A stretch of DNA of 64,000 bases, from the NCBI GenBank assembly GCA_050296515.1, contig JBNKRJ010000129.1, forward strand, positions 60,138-124,137, given 5' to 3'. This DNA comes from NBLH01 sp050296515 (GTDB taxonomy: Bacteria; Bacteroidota; Bacteroidia; Bacteroidales; NBLH01). The notes below the pieces were generated by a model, which had not been told where the DNA came from, did no database searches, and worked only from the letters and a program-made list of their open reading frames with translations. The translations under genes and the position numbers were made by a program. The first letter of the stretch is position 1. The number at the start of each line of letters is the position of its first letter. This document shows positions 44,547 to 53,766 of this stretch, in pieces.

Positions 44547-45461
44547 ATGTCAACTATTGATAAGGCCGAACTTAAAGGATTTTTTTATGCTGGGATTGCT
44601 GCTGTAGCTTTAGCTAATTCATTTATTTTCAGTAAACTCTCATTTCAAGAGGTTGATTTCTTTCAGTTTGGCTTTTGGTGGTTTGTTTTTGGAACGACAT
44701 GGAATCTTATTTACCTGGTTATTTCTCAAAAAGGAGCTCTTTCAAAAAAGAATTTAATAAAAACAATTGATAAGCCATTAATAGCAATTGCGGTTTTAGA
44801 AGCTGTGGCCTCAGGTTTGTTCTATTATGCAATTTTGATAATGGAAAACCCCGGTGTTGTTTCCTTTATTGGCAATATCGGACCTGTATTTGTAACAGTT
44901 TTAGGATACTTACTACTTAAAGAATCTTTTAATAAGATCCAACTGGCAGGAATTGTACTTGCAATTGGAGGAATCTCTACATTAAATTATAAAGGTTATA
45001 GCTCTCTTTCAGAGATATTTATACCTGGGAGTCAGTATGTTATATTAGCTTCTTTTTTATTCGCTGTGGCAGCAATAATTGCCCGCAAAAACTCTCAAAA
45101 GCTTGATGCTGGTGTACTTTCGCTGGTAAGAGCAATTATATTGTTACTGGCATTTTCAGCTTTAATTTCTGTTTTTAGTGATATTAAGATTGCATCCTTT
45201 AAATCAATGGGTTACCTTGCTATTGGATCTTTTTTGGAGGTATTTATTACCATTATATTTGCATATATGTCGTTTAAATACATTAAAGCATTTAAAACCT
45301 CAATTACAATTAGTACAAAGGGAATATTTGCATTGTTAAGTGCATGGGCATTTCTTCATTTGCAACCTGCTTTTTATGAGATTGTTGGAGGCGTTTTAAG
45401 TATTTTAGGAGTGATTCTTGTCTCAAAAGAGACTACTAATAAAACGAAGGTTATCGTTTAG
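44547..45461 (+). CDS. EamA/DMT-family transporter
   Basis: A 304-residue inner-membrane protein with about ten helices in two EamA halves. Helix-loop motifs such as NPGVVSFIGNIGPVFVTVLG and LLKESFNKIQLAGIVLAIGG are typical of metabolite exporters. The substrate is unknown. I choose the ATG at 44547 (MSTIDKAELKGFFYAG) over one 45 bases upstream. The 3' end overlaps the convergent ftsB-like gene by 11 bases. Confidence 0.88.
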   Translation: MSTIDKAELKGFFYAGIAAVALANSFIFSKLSFQEVDFFQFGFWWFVFGTTWNLIYLVISQKGALSKKNLIKTIDKPLIAIAVLEAVASGLFYYAILIMENPGVVSFIGNIGPVFVTVLGYLLLKESFNKIQLAGIVLAIGGISTLNYKGYSSLSEIFIPGSQYVILASFLFAVAAIIARKNSQKLDAGVLSLVRAIILLLAFSALISVFSDIKIASFKSMGYLAIGSFLEVFITIIFAYMSFKYIKAFKTSITISTKGIFALLSAWAFLHLQPAFYEIVGGVLSILGVILVSKETTNKTKVIV

Positions 45462-45777
45462 GTTCTTCATCTTCACTTTCTACAATAACAAAAACTTCTT
45501 CGTTTTCTTTTTTCATAAGAAAGTTTTCTCTTGCAAATTTCTCAAGGTTTTCGTTATTGGTTCTTAATTCTTCCAAACTTGCTGAATCTTGAGCAATTTT
45601 ATCAATATAATATGCTTTTTCATTAATCAGCATATCTCTTTTGTTCTTTAATCCGTTTCTGTCGTACCAACTGTATTGATCAAACAACGCAATCCAAATA
45701 AAAAACAATGCCCCGGTAAGCAAAAATTTGTTTTTTGCAATGGCTTTTAATGCGTTGTTTAGTAATTCTTTGTCCAT
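45451..45777 (-). CDS. FtsB/DivIC-family septum formation initiator
   Basis: A 108-residue bitopic membrane protein. It has a short cytoplasmic head, one membrane helix (about residues 17-35, FLLTGALFFIWIALF), a periplasmic coiled coil (about 40-80) and the conserved LEKFARENFLMKKENEEVFV segment. It would act in the FtsQLB complex that activates septal peptidoglycan synthesis. The acidic C-terminus is usual in Bacteroidota. Confidence 0.85.
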   Translation of the reverse strand: MDKELLNNALKAIAKNKFLLTGALFFIWIALFDQYSWYDRNGLKNKRDMLINEKAYYIDKIAQDSASLEELRTNNENLEKFARENFLMKKENEEVFVIVESEDEEPKR

Positions 45778-45824
45778 TTATGTTGTTTTGACAAAGGTAT
45801 AACTAATCTTTGTTTAAGCAAATA

Positions 45825-46028
45825 CTATCCACCACTAATCATGTGCAAAACCTGGACATCATCACCATCCTTAATATATGCATTTACCCTTTCGTTTTTC
45901 TTAATTAATTGATGATTTATTTTGGTAACTAAAAGGTGAAAAGTGAAGTTTTTGTATTTCAACAGATCTTCCATTGTAATTTGATCTTTGTCGATATCTT
46001 CAATCCTATTATTTAGTGTAATTCTCAT
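45825..46028 (-). CDS. thiS: ThiS-like ubiquitin-fold sulfur carrier
   Basis: A 67-residue protein that starts MRITLNNRIEDIDKDQITME and ends VLHMISGG. The C-terminal Gly-Gly is required for thiocarboxylate formation in thiamine thiazole synthesis, and NAYIKDGDDVQVLHMI fits the ThiS beta-grasp. I use the ATG at 46028; a start at 46046 adds six residues. No other thi genes lie next to it, so a MoaD-like or other sulfur-carrier role is possible. Confidence 0.7.
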   Translation of the reverse strand: MRITLNNRIEDIDKDQITMEDLLKYKNFTFHLLVTKINHQLIKKNERVNAYIKDGDDVQVLHMISGG

Positions 46029-46208
46029 TTTTTTTATAATTTGCATAAAATTTCAAATTGAGCCCTCATTTATTGTCCTAATTACAAACTGCAAAATTAA
46101 AGAAATTGACCTAATTTTCTTATTTAAATTAATTCTAAACAAGAAAGTGCAAAATATCATTTTTGTACATGACAAAGGTCAGTAAAATTTTGGTTAGTCT
46201 TATCGACT

Positions 46209-46235
46209 GATATTCAACTAGAATATCTAACTTTG
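46209..46235 (+). promoter_or_regulatory. korAB promoter with a perfect inverted-repeat operator
   Basis: TAACTTTG (46228-46235) is a -7 match. Immediately upstream, GATATTC, AACTA and GAATATC (46209-46227) make a perfect 7+7 inverted repeat that fills the region between the -7 and the expected -33 position. The -33 box itself is poor, as at activated promoters. A dimeric regulator binding here is inferred. Confidence 0.5.
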
Positions 46236-46267
46236 CGTTGAAATGAACTTTTAATTACATACATATA

Positions 46268-48109
46268 ATGAGCGAAAAAGTTGTACAGGAAGTAGAAGAA
46301 GTTGTAATACGGTTTTCTGGTGATTCAGGAGATGGAATGCAGCTTACGGGAACTCAGTTCTCGGATACTTCAGCCTTTTTAGGTAACGACATAGCTACTT
46401 TTCCTGATTACCCTGCAGAAATAAGGGCCCCACAAGGTACTGTTGGCGGTGTTTCGGGATACCAGCTACATTTTGGGAAAAAAGAAATTCATACCCCAGG
46501 TGATTACTGTGATGTGTTAGTTGCTATGAACCCTGCAGCCCTTAAAGCGAACTACAAGTGGGTTAAAACAGGAGGAACTATTATTGTAGACGTTGACTCG
46601 TTTACAGAAAAGAACCTGGTGAAAGCTGGTTATGATGAAAATCCCCTAATTAAAAATAAGGTAGGTGATTTTCATGTGATTGAGGCTCCGATTTCGCAAC
46701 TTACAATGGAAACATTGAAAGATTCGGGTCTTGATAAAAAAAGTATGATGAGGAGCAAAAACATGTTTGCTCTTGGAATGGTGTATTGGATTTTTAACAG
46801 ACCACTAAAATACACTGAGGAGTTTTTCGAAAAGAAATTTAAAAAAGTTCCTGAAATTGTTGAAGCAAATAAACAGGTATTGCGAGCTGGGTTTAATTTT
46901 GCCAATACAATTGAAGCGCTTCGGTCGTTTCGGGTTCAACCAGCCAAAATCAAATCGGGTAAGTACCGAAATATGAGTGGTAATGTGGCAACAGCATGGG
47001 GATTAATTGCCGCAGCTGAAAAGGCAAAACTGGAACTTTTCATTGGCTCGTACCCTATTACTCCTGCAACTGAGATTTTACAGGAATTATCTGCAAGGAA
47101 AGATTTAGGGGTAAAAGCTTTTCAGGCAGAGGATGAAATTGCAGGTATTTGTACTGCACTGGGAGCTAGTTTTGCTGGTTCATTAGCAGTGACAACCACT
47201 TCAGGTCCTGGTTTAGCGCTTAAAAGTGAGGCAATTGGTTTAGCAGTTATTACCGAATTACCTATTGTTATTGTTAATGTTCAGCGAGGAGGACCATCTA
47301 CAGGTTTACCTACTAAAACCGAGCAATCTGATTTATTGCAGGCTTTATACGGAAGAAATGGTGAAAGCCCGGTAGTTGTAATAGCTGCAAGCTCTCCATC
47401 TAACTGTTTTAAGTATGCTTACAGAGCTGCTAAAATTGCTTTGGAGCATATGACTCCTGTAATTTTACTTACTGATGGTTTCTTGGCAAACGGATCAGAG
47501 CCATGGAAAATACCTTTAATGAGTGAATTGCCAGAGATTACAGCTCCAATTGCAAAAGAAGGAACTGAAGATTACATGGCATATGCAAGAGATGCCGAAA
47601 AGCTGGCAAGGGAGTGGGCTATTCCTGGAACTAAAGGTTTGGAACACAGAATTGGTGGCCTTGAAAAAATGGATATTACGGGAACTGTTTCTTATGTGCC
47701 AGAAAACCATGAGTACATGGTGGTTAAGCGTGAGGCTAAAGTTCAAAAAGTTGCAGATTATATTCCTGAACAAGAGGTGTTTGGTGATAAAGATGCAGAT
47801 GTTTTGGTAGTTAGCTGGGGTGGTACTTTTGGACATATTATTACTGCAATGGAAGAAGTAAGAGCTTCTGGTAAAAAAGTGGCTGTTGCTCATTTTAATT
47901 ACATCAACCCGTTGCCTAAAAATACTGGTGAAATATTAAGAAAGTACAAGAAAAGACTGGTTTGTGAATTAAATGCTGGTCAGTTTGCTAGCTATTTACG
48001 CAGTAAGTTCCCTGAATTGGATTATGTGCAGTACAATAAGATACAGGGGCTGCCATTTACTGTAGCTGAGCTTAAAGATATGATTGATATAGTTATAAAT
48101 GAATTGTAG
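46268..48109 (+). CDS. korA: 2-oxoacid:ferredoxin oxidoreductase, fused gamma-alpha subunit
   Basis: A 613-residue subunit. The N-terminal gamma domain (about 1-190: IRFSGDSGDGMQLTGTQFSD) is fused to the alpha (pyrimidine-binding) domain (about 215-600: FIGSYPITPATEIL, TTSGPGLALKSEAIGLAV). With KorB it decarboxylates 2-oxoglutarate or a related 2-oxoacid with CoA and reduces ferredoxin. The substrate is assigned by family resemblance. It is two bases upstream of korB and driven by the promoter at 46209-46235. Confidence 0.93.
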   Translation: MSEKVVQEVEEVVIRFSGDSGDGMQLTGTQFSDTSAFLGNDIATFPDYPAEIRAPQGTVGGVSGYQLHFGKKEIHTPGDYCDVLVAMNPAALKANYKWVKTGGTIIVDVDSFTEKNLVKAGYDENPLIKNKVGDFHVIEAPISQLTMETLKDSGLDKKSMMRSKNMFALGMVYWIFNRPLKYTEEFFEKKFKKVPEIVEANKQVLRAGFNFANTIEALRSFRVQPAKIKSGKYRNMSGNVATAWGLIAAAEKAKLELFIGSYPITPATEILQELSARKDLGVKAFQAEDEIAGICTALGASFAGSLAVTTTSGPGLALKSEAIGLAVITELPIVIVNVQRGGPSTGLPTKTEQSDLLQALYGRNGESPVVVIAASSPSNCFKYAYRAAKIALEHMTPVILLTDGFLANGSEPWKIPLMSELPEITAPIAKEGTEDYMAYARDAEKLAREWAIPGTKGLEHRIGGLEKMDITGTVSYVPENHEYMVVKREAKVQKVADYIPEQEVFGDKDADVLVVSWGGTFGHIITAMEEVRASGKKVAVAHFNYINPLPKNTGEILRKYKKRLVCELNAGQFASYLRSKFPELDYVQYNKIQGLPFTVAELKDMIDIVINEL

Positions 48110-48111
48110 TC

Positions 48112-49131
48112 ATGGAAGAAACTATAAAAAAATATAATCCGCAGGATTTTAAGAGTGACCAGGAAATCAGATGGTGTGCTGGTTGTGGTGATATTGCCAT
48201 TATAAATGCTATTCAAAAAGCAATGGCTGAGTTGGATCACAATAAAGAAGATTATGCAGTAATCTCAGGAATTGGATGTTCTTCAAGATTTCCATATTAC
48301 ATGAACACTTATGGGTTTCATGGAATTCATGGACGTGCCGGAGCAATTGCCTCGGGTGTTAAAACCGCTAATCCTAAATTAAGTGTTTGGCAGATTACAG
48401 GTGATGGTGATGCTTTAGCCATTGGTGGTAACCATTTTATTCATGAAATCAGGAGAAACCTTGATATCAATATCATATTGTTCAACAACCAAATCTATGG
48501 TTTGACAAAGGGACAGTATTCTCCGACTTCAGAATTTGGTAAAATGACCAAAACTTCTCCTTTTGGAACAGTTGAGGCTCCTTTTCACCCAGGTGAATTA
48601 ACAATTGGTGCACAAGGAAAGTTCTTTGCACGTGGTATTGATAACAATGTAAAGCTTAACATTGAATTATTGAAAGCTGCTGATAAACACAAAGGAGCTT
48701 CATTGGTTGAAATCCTGCAAAACTGTGTAATTTTCAATGATGGTGCTTTTAATTATATTTCTGACAGAGAGCACCGTGAAGATCGTCAGATTATTGTTGA
48801 ACACGGCAAACCATTGATCTTTGGTAAGAACAGGGATAAAGGTATCATTTTGGTGGGCCTTAAATTAAGAGTTGCTGAGATTGGTAAGAATGGAATTACC
48901 GAAGATGATATTCTTGTTCATAATGCACATGATCCCGATCCAACCTTGCACCTTGCATTGGTAAATATGAGAAGTCCTGAATTCCCTGTAGCACTGGGAG
49001 TTATTAGGGATGTAGATGCACCAACTTATGAAGAACGTGTTGAAAATCAGATTAGAGAGGTTCAGGCAAATTCGAAAATTAAGTGCATGGAAGATTTAAT
49101 GAATGCAGGAAATACCTGGATTGTAGAATAA
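48112..49131 (+). CDS. korB: 2-oxoacid:ferredoxin oxidoreductase, beta subunit
   Basis: A 339-residue thiamine-diphosphate subunit. WCAGCGDIAI near residue 22, GIGCSSRFPYYMNTYGFHGI, the ThDP motif GDGDALAIGGNH, and LFNNQIYGLTKGQYSPTS are conserved. It lacks the cluster-rich domain of other OFOR classes, as usual for two-subunit enzymes. A terminator follows at 49158. Confidence 0.95.
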   Translation: MEETIKKYNPQDFKSDQEIRWCAGCGDIAIINAIQKAMAELDHNKEDYAVISGIGCSSRFPYYMNTYGFHGIHGRAGAIASGVKTANPKLSVWQITGDGDALAIGGNHFIHEIRRNLDINIILFNNQIYGLTKGQYSPTSEFGKMTKTSPFGTVEAPFHPGELTIGAQGKFFARGIDNNVKLNIELLKAADKHKGASLVEILQNCVIFNDGAFNYISDREHREDRQIIVEHGKPLIFGKNRDKGIILVGLKLRVAEIGKNGITEDDILVHNAHDPDPTLHLALVNMRSPEFPVALGVIRDVDAPTYEERVENQIREVQANSKIKCMEDLMNAGNTWIVE

Positions 49132-49157
49132 ATATTGAAATAATATTATAAGTATAT

Positions 49158-49192
49158 GCGGGCTCTTATAGCTAAAGGTGCCCGCTTTTTTT
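49158..49192 (+). terminator. Intrinsic terminator of korAB
   Basis: GCGGGC and GCCCGC form a GC-rich stem with a 16-base loop, followed by seven T residues. The T-run reaches the stop codon of the convergent aminotransferase gene. Confidence 0.8.
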
Positions 49193-50303
49193 ATATCATT
49201 TTGTCAAAAAATCGTCTAAATTTCTCGTTTGGTACCGAAACACATATTCTGGAATATTTAGCCGCTTCTTGTTCAGGCGATTGTGTGAAATAATTCAAAG
49301 GAACACTTCCTATTTGATATTCGAGCAACTGTTCATGATTTTTATTGACAATAACAAAAATACCCAGAGGTTTCCCATTTTTATAAAAATCGGTTGCCAG
49401 TATGTTGTTCTCAATTAAATAATCTATATTTTTTGAAATTTCAGAAACAGTAACTTTTCTGAATCTTTTTGCAGCTTCGATTCCTTTTTCCTCAGTTAAT
49501 ATTTTTTCAACTAATATTTGGGCAAAATTGTTAATTCCGTTAGTGGCAAATAAGAGATTTGTTTTTAATTCGTTTATAAACTCCTCGTTTTTGCAGTAAA
49601 CAAATCCAAGGCGCTGACCACTTAAGCCAATTGATTTGCTAAAACTCTCCGAGATGATAACGTTTTCATAATCAGATAGTTCTTTGTGAAAAACATCGGT
49701 ATCCCAATCAAGAAATAATTTTCTGTAAGGACTATCCATTATTGTAACAATCCCTTCTTTATTTAACTTTTCTATTGTTTCTAAAAGTACATCATCATCA
49801 TATTTTGCACCCGATGGATTATTGGGATCACAAATTAAGACAGCTTTCCCCTTAAGTTTGTCTTGATTCTGATTTAATGACTTCAGGTCTTCGTAAAAAC
49901 TATATGTTGTTTTATTAATCTTAAGCACATTCAAGTATGCTCCCCAATACAAAGATGGAAGTACAACCTCTTCTATATCAATGGTTTTGAAAATTAAATC
50001 CAGCGCACTAACCCCGCCATTTGTAATATGAATTTGCTCAGTATTGGCTGCATTGTGGAAAAAAGCCTTGCTAATGGCATCTCTCAGACTTTTCCTACCA
50101 ACAGCAGGAGGATAAACCTGTATATCATTTGAATTAAAATCAATATCCTTTACCAGCTCTTTTATATCAATATTCTCGACAGCATTGATTCCTCTGTTCA
50201 ATAAAAGATATTCTCTTTTTTCTTTAGCGGCTCTTAGCCGCAAACTTTCTCCAATTCCAACAATAGCAGAATACTTAGCACCTGAATGTCTGGTTTTGAT
50301 CAT
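49191..50303 (-). CDS. Class I/II aminotransferase
   Basis: A 370-residue fold-type I PLP enzyme. ITNGGVSALDLIF binds the PLP phosphate, ICDPNNPSGAKYDDD carries the Asn, and SESFSKSIGLSGQRLGFV holds the PLP lysine. The C-terminal RICVSVPNEKF supplies the carboxylate-binding Arg. The amino-acid substrate is not evident. I use the ATG at 50303 rather than a TTG 18 bases upstream. It is 26 bases downstream of folE on the same strand. Confidence 0.87.
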   Translation of the reverse strand: MIKTRHSGAKYSAIVGIGESLRLRAAKEKREYLLLNRGINAVENIDIKELVKDIDFNSNDIQVYPPAVGRKSLRDAISKAFFHNAANTEQIHITNGGVSALDLIFKTIDIEEVVLPSLYWGAYLNVLKINKTTYSFYEDLKSLNQNQDKLKGKAVLICDPNNPSGAKYDDDVLLETIEKLNKEGIVTIMDSPYRKLFLDWDTDVFHKELSDYENVIISESFSKSIGLSGQRLGFVYCKNEEFINELKTNLLFATNGINNFAQILVEKILTEEKGIEAAKRFRKVTVSEISKNIDYLIENNILATDFYKNGKPLGIFVIVNKNHEQLLEYQIGSVPLNYFTQSPEQEAAKYSRICVSVPNEKFRRFFDKMI

Positions 50304-50329
50304 ACAAATTAGATAGAGCAATCGGTATT

Positions 50330-50968
50330 TTAATGTAATTTATGTCCAATCAAATGAATAAATTCTTCTCTTGTCGCTTTTCGCAAAAAGGCACCAGTAA
50401 ATGCAGATGTTGAAGTAACAGAATTCTGTTTTTGTACCCCTCGCATTTGCATACACATATGTTGGGCTTCAATAACAACAGCAACTCCTAAAGGATTAAG
50501 TGTATTTTGAATGCAATCTCTGATTTGAGTTGTTAACCTTTCCTGCACCTGTAGTCTTCTTGAAAAGGCTTCAACAACCCTGGCGACTTTACTTAATCCG
50601 GTAATGTATCCATTTGGGATGTATGCGACATGAGCTTTTCCAAAGAAGGGCAGCATGTGATGTTCACAAAGGGAGTAAAGTTCTATATCCTTGACAAGAA
50701 CCATCTGACGGTATTCCTCCTTAAACATGGCGCTTTGAAGGATCTCCTCTGGATTGGTACTATACCCATGTGTTAAAAATTGAATTGATTTAGCAACTCT
50801 TTCAGGAGTTTTCAATAAACCTTCCCTCTTGGGATCTTCTCCAATTAATGAAAGCGTAGCTTTATAGTGCTCAGCTAACTTTTCGGTCTTTTCATCGTTG
50901 TATTCCTCCGTCTTTAAATATCCACCATTTTTTCTAACTTCGAGGCCATTATTTATTATCTTCATCAT
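50330..50968 (-). CDS. folE: GTP cyclohydrolase I
   Basis: A 212-residue homodecameric enzyme that makes 7,8-dihydroneopterin triphosphate for folate. LYSLCEHHMLPFFGKAHVAY contains the zinc-binding Cys and catalytic His residues, and AQHMCMQMRGVQKQNSVT is the second Zn-Cys motif. The N-terminal 25 residues are variable as in the family; Met1 and Met2 are both possible starts. Confidence 0.95.
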   Translation of the reverse strand: MMKIINNGLEVRKNGGYLKTEEYNDEKTEKLAEHYKATLSLIGEDPKREGLLKTPERVAKSIQFLTHGYSTNPEEILQSAMFKEEYRQMVLVKDIELYSLCEHHMLPFFGKAHVAYIPNGYITGLSKVARVVEAFSRRLQVQERLTTQIRDCIQNTLNPLGVAVVIEAQHMCMQMRGVQKQNSVTSTSAFTGAFLRKATREEFIHLIGHKLH

Positions 50969-51122
50969 ATATTATAATTTTTTTATTGAAAATCCTTAAT
51001 AGTAGGATTTGTCACAAATATTAGGCTTTTTATTTTATTCAGATATATTTGTTTTAACAAAGTAAAAGCTAAATTGTTCTTTAGCTCACTATGTCAAGAA
51101 TAAAGCTATAGACTTATTTATA

Positions 51123-51803
51123 ATGAACTTACTAATAGTTGTCGCTACAAAGCTAGAAATTAAACCTTTCTTAAAAAAGCTAAATTATCTTAAAGATGAT
51201 TGGACGAATTTTACCAGTCTGGATTATAATAGTCATAAGCTTGATGTATTAATAACAGGTGTTGGTTTAGTTTTTACAACTTATCATTTAAGCAAAGCTT
51301 TAAGTGCAAAAAAATATGACTTAGTTATAAATGCTGGTATTGCAGGCAGTTTCAATAAAGAAATTGAAATAGGAGAAGTGGTAAACGTGGTTCAGGAAGA
51401 ATTTGCAGACTTAGGTATTGAAGGAACGACGCGTTTTAAAACACTGTTTGAATTGGGTTTTGCCAATCAGGATGAATATCCGTTTCGTGGAGGCCAATTA
51501 ATTACTAAACGTCTTGATAGTAAGATACTTAATGAGGTTAAGAAGGTGGCAGGAATATCTTCAAATACGGCTCATGGAAAGCAGGAATCTATTGATTTTT
51601 TGAAAGAGAAATATAAGGCTGATATTGAAACGATGGAAGGAGCAGCCTGTTTTTATGTTTGTAGGCTTGAAAATGTAGATGTTATCCAGGTTAGAGCCAT
51701 TTCAAACTATGTAGAACCAAGAAATAAAGATGGATGGGACATTCCACTTGCACTGGATAATTTGAGTTTATTTTTGTCTGAATTACTTAGTAAACTGAAT
51801 TAA
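51123..51803 (+). CDS. mqnB: Futalosine hydrolase
   Basis: A 226-residue nucleoside-phosphorylase-fold enzyme that removes hypoxanthine from futalosine in the alternative menaquinone pathway. GVGLVFTTYHLSKAL, VINAGIAGSFNKEIEIGEVV and ETMEGAACFYVC fit the family. The adjacent mqnD supports the assignment over a generic MTA/SAH nucleosidase. TATATTTG at 51044-51051 is a possible -7 box. Confidence 0.88.
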   Translation: MNLLIVVATKLEIKPFLKKLNYLKDDWTNFTSLDYNSHKLDVLITGVGLVFTTYHLSKALSAKKYDLVINAGIAGSFNKEIEIGEVVNVVQEEFADLGIEGTTRFKTLFELGFANQDEYPFRGGQLITKRLDSKILNEVKKVAGISSNTAHGKQESIDFLKEKYKADIETMEGAACFYVCRLENVDVIQVRAISNYVEPRNKDGWDIPLALDNLSLFLSELLSKLN

Positions 51804-51836
51804 AAGAGAATAAGATTATATAACTAATGACAGAAT

Positions 51837-52664
51837 ATGAAACTAACACTAGGATTTTCTACCTGCCCAAACGATACTTTTATTTTTGATGCCCTTGTGC
51901 ATAATAAAATAGATACCGAAGGACTTAAGTTTGATTTGTTATTGGCAGATGTAGAAGAGCTAAACAACGAAGCTTTTAAAGGTGAAATTGATATCACAAA
52001 GTTAAGTTATCATGCCTATGCCTATGTGGCTGATAATTATAAATTACTGGATTCTGGCAGTGCTTTAGGAAATAATAATGGCCCTTTGCTTATTAGTAAA
52101 CATAAAATTTACCCCGATGAGGTTGAGGATTTAAATATAGCCATCCCCGGAAAGTATACTACTGCAAACTTTTTATTGTCGATTGCTTACCCTAAGGCAC
52201 TTTACAAAAAGGAATACTTGTTTTCAGATATCGAAGAGGTGGTTTTATCTGGCGAAGCAGATGCGGGCCTTATTATTCATGAAAACCGGTTCACCTATGA
52301 GAAAAAAGGTCTGAGAAAAATTATTGATTTAGGTGAATTCTGGGAAGAAAAAACAAAAATGCCAATTCCTTTGGGCGGCATTGTCGTAAATAGAAGATTG
52401 CCAATTGAAACTCAGCAAAAAATAAACAGATTGGTTCGAAAAAGTTTGGAGTACGCTTTTGAAAATCCAGCTTCATCGCTTGTATTTATGAAAAAATATG
52501 CACAGGAGATGAATGAAGGAATCATGCAAAAACATGTTGATTTATACGTAAATGATTATTCGCTTGATTTGGGTGAAAAGGGAAGAAGTGCTATTGAAAG
52601 ACTTTATAAAGAAGCAAAAACTATCAAAGGGTTTCCAGAAGTAAGAGAGGATATTTTTGTTTGA
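51837..52664 (+). CDS. mqnD: 1,4-dihydroxy-6-naphthoate synthase
   Basis: A 275-residue enzyme with a periplasmic-binding-protein fold that converts cyclic dehypoxanthinyl futalosine to 1,4-dihydroxy-6-naphthoate. GFSTCPNDTFIFDALVH, ITKLSYHAYAYVADNY, GNNNGPLLISK and IIHENRFTYEKKGL are diagnostic. It follows mqnB by 33 bases and shares its transcript. A palindromic terminator follows. Confidence 0.93.
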   Translation: MKLTLGFSTCPNDTFIFDALVHNKIDTEGLKFDLLLADVEELNNEAFKGEIDITKLSYHAYAYVADNYKLLDSGSALGNNNGPLLISKHKIYPDEVEDLNIAIPGKYTTANFLLSIAYPKALYKKEYLFSDIEEVVLSGEADAGLIIHENRFTYEKKGLRKIIDLGEFWEEKTKMPIPLGGIVVNRRLPIETQQKINRLVRKSLEYAFENPASSLVFMKKYAQEMNEGIMQKHVDLYVNDYSLDLGEKGRSAIERLYKEAKTIKGFPEVREDIFV

Positions 52665-52668
52665 AATT

Positions 52669-52702
52669 ATTGTAGAGACACATGGCCGTGCGTCTCTACA
52701 AT
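52669..52702. terminator. Palindromic repeat acting as bidirectional terminator
   Basis: ATTGTAGAGAC and GTCTCTACAAT are perfect arms around ACATGGCCGTGC, which itself pairs around GGCC, giving a nearly continuous 17-base-pair hairpin. It lies between convergent mqnD and the LytTR gene. The TGTAGAGAC/GTCTCTACA palindrome is a familiar dispersed type in several bacterial phyla. Confidence 0.65.
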
Positions 52703-52706
52703 AAAT

Positions 52707-53417
52707 TTATTTCGTCATAATATTTATACTGTTCATTAAATCTTCCTTGTAAGATTTTGCAATTGGAATACTCTTGGTTTCACCTTTTATTTTCATAATA
52801 ATTGCATTATCTTCAATCATTTCAATTTTTGCTAAGTTCACAATGTAAGAACGATGCACTCGTGCAAACATTTTTAACGGAAGCTTATTAATGATTGCTT
52901 TCATTGTAAAGTGAATGGTGTATTTATTTGCAAATGTGTTGATAATCACATAGTTTTCAAGTGCTTCCACCCATAAAATTTCTTCGTATTTGAGGCGGAC
53001 TAATGAGGATGAACTACTTTTAATAAAAATTCCATCCTTACCGGTCATTTGCTCCTGAATTTCTTTATGCTTGCCGTGCGCTTTTTCAACAGCCTTAAAG
53101 AACCGGGTATAAGATATTGGTTTTAATAAATAATCTGTAACATCATATTCAATAGCTTCAAGGGCATATTTGTCTTTTGCTGAAATAACAATTACCTGAG
53201 GAAGGTTTTTTAGCGTTTTTATAAATTCAACCCCACTCATTTCAGGCATTTCTATATCAAGAAAAATCAAATCAACATCATTGTCAGTTTGCATTCCGTT
53301 CAATGCTTCAACAGCACTGTTATACGCTCCTGTAAACTCCAAAAACTCAGTTTTATTAACGTATTTTTCAATCAGTAATCTCGAAACATTATCATCATCT
53401 ATTACAATGCATTTCAT
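52707..53417 (-). CDS. LytTR-family response regulator
   Basis: A 236-residue regulator. The receiver domain (about 1-120) opens KCIVIDDDNVSRLL, with the phospho-acceptor in LIFLDIEMPEMSG and the conserved Lys in YLLKPISYTRF. A LytTR DNA-binding domain (about 140-236: IKSSSSSLVRLKYEEILWVE) follows. I use the ATG at 53417; a start at 53459 adds 14 residues ahead of the first receiver strand. No kinase gene is adjacent. Confidence 0.9.
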   Translation of the reverse strand: MKCIVIDDDNVSRLLIEKYVNKTEFLEFTGAYNSAVEALNGMQTDNDVDLIFLDIEMPEMSGVEFIKTLKNLPQVIVISAKDKYALEAIEYDVTDYLLKPISYTRFFKAVEKAHGKHKEIQEQMTGKDGIFIKSSSSSLVRLKYEEILWVEALENYVIINTFANKYTIHFTMKAIINKLPLKMFARVHRSYIVNLAKIEMIEDNAIIMKIKGETKSIPIAKSYKEDLMNSINIMTK

Positions 53418-53766
53418 AACTTGTAGTTTATATTTTTGATATTGGTCTAAATTGGGCAATGGTATTCTTAACCCTTGAATTTAACAAAGTTAATAATCTA
53501 CATTAAATAATGAAACTCCTGACTTGTTATTTTGTGCGATTAATTGAAATTTTATTTTTTAACATTTTGTAAATGAGTGTGTTGTTTGTTTTGTATTTAT
53601 ACTCTTATTTGGATTATAAATGGCACTTTAATATTTGTAAACTTTGATTTGCGTAAAATGATGAATTTATCCATTTTATTTTGCAATTCGTCAAAATTGG
53701 TTCTAAATGGCTGATTTTTTGCACGAAAATGTGCGTGAATTAATACATTTAACAAATTTTTGAATC
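53418..53766. other. 349-base divergent intergenic region with LytTR-gene promoter
   Basis: On the minus strand TAACTTTG (53492-53485) matches the -7 consensus, with TTTC (53515-53512) 19 bases upstream (3 of 4 to TTTG), giving a ~60-base leader to the regulator gene. No confident box was found for the plus-strand LRR gene. No gene is seen. Confidence 0.45.
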
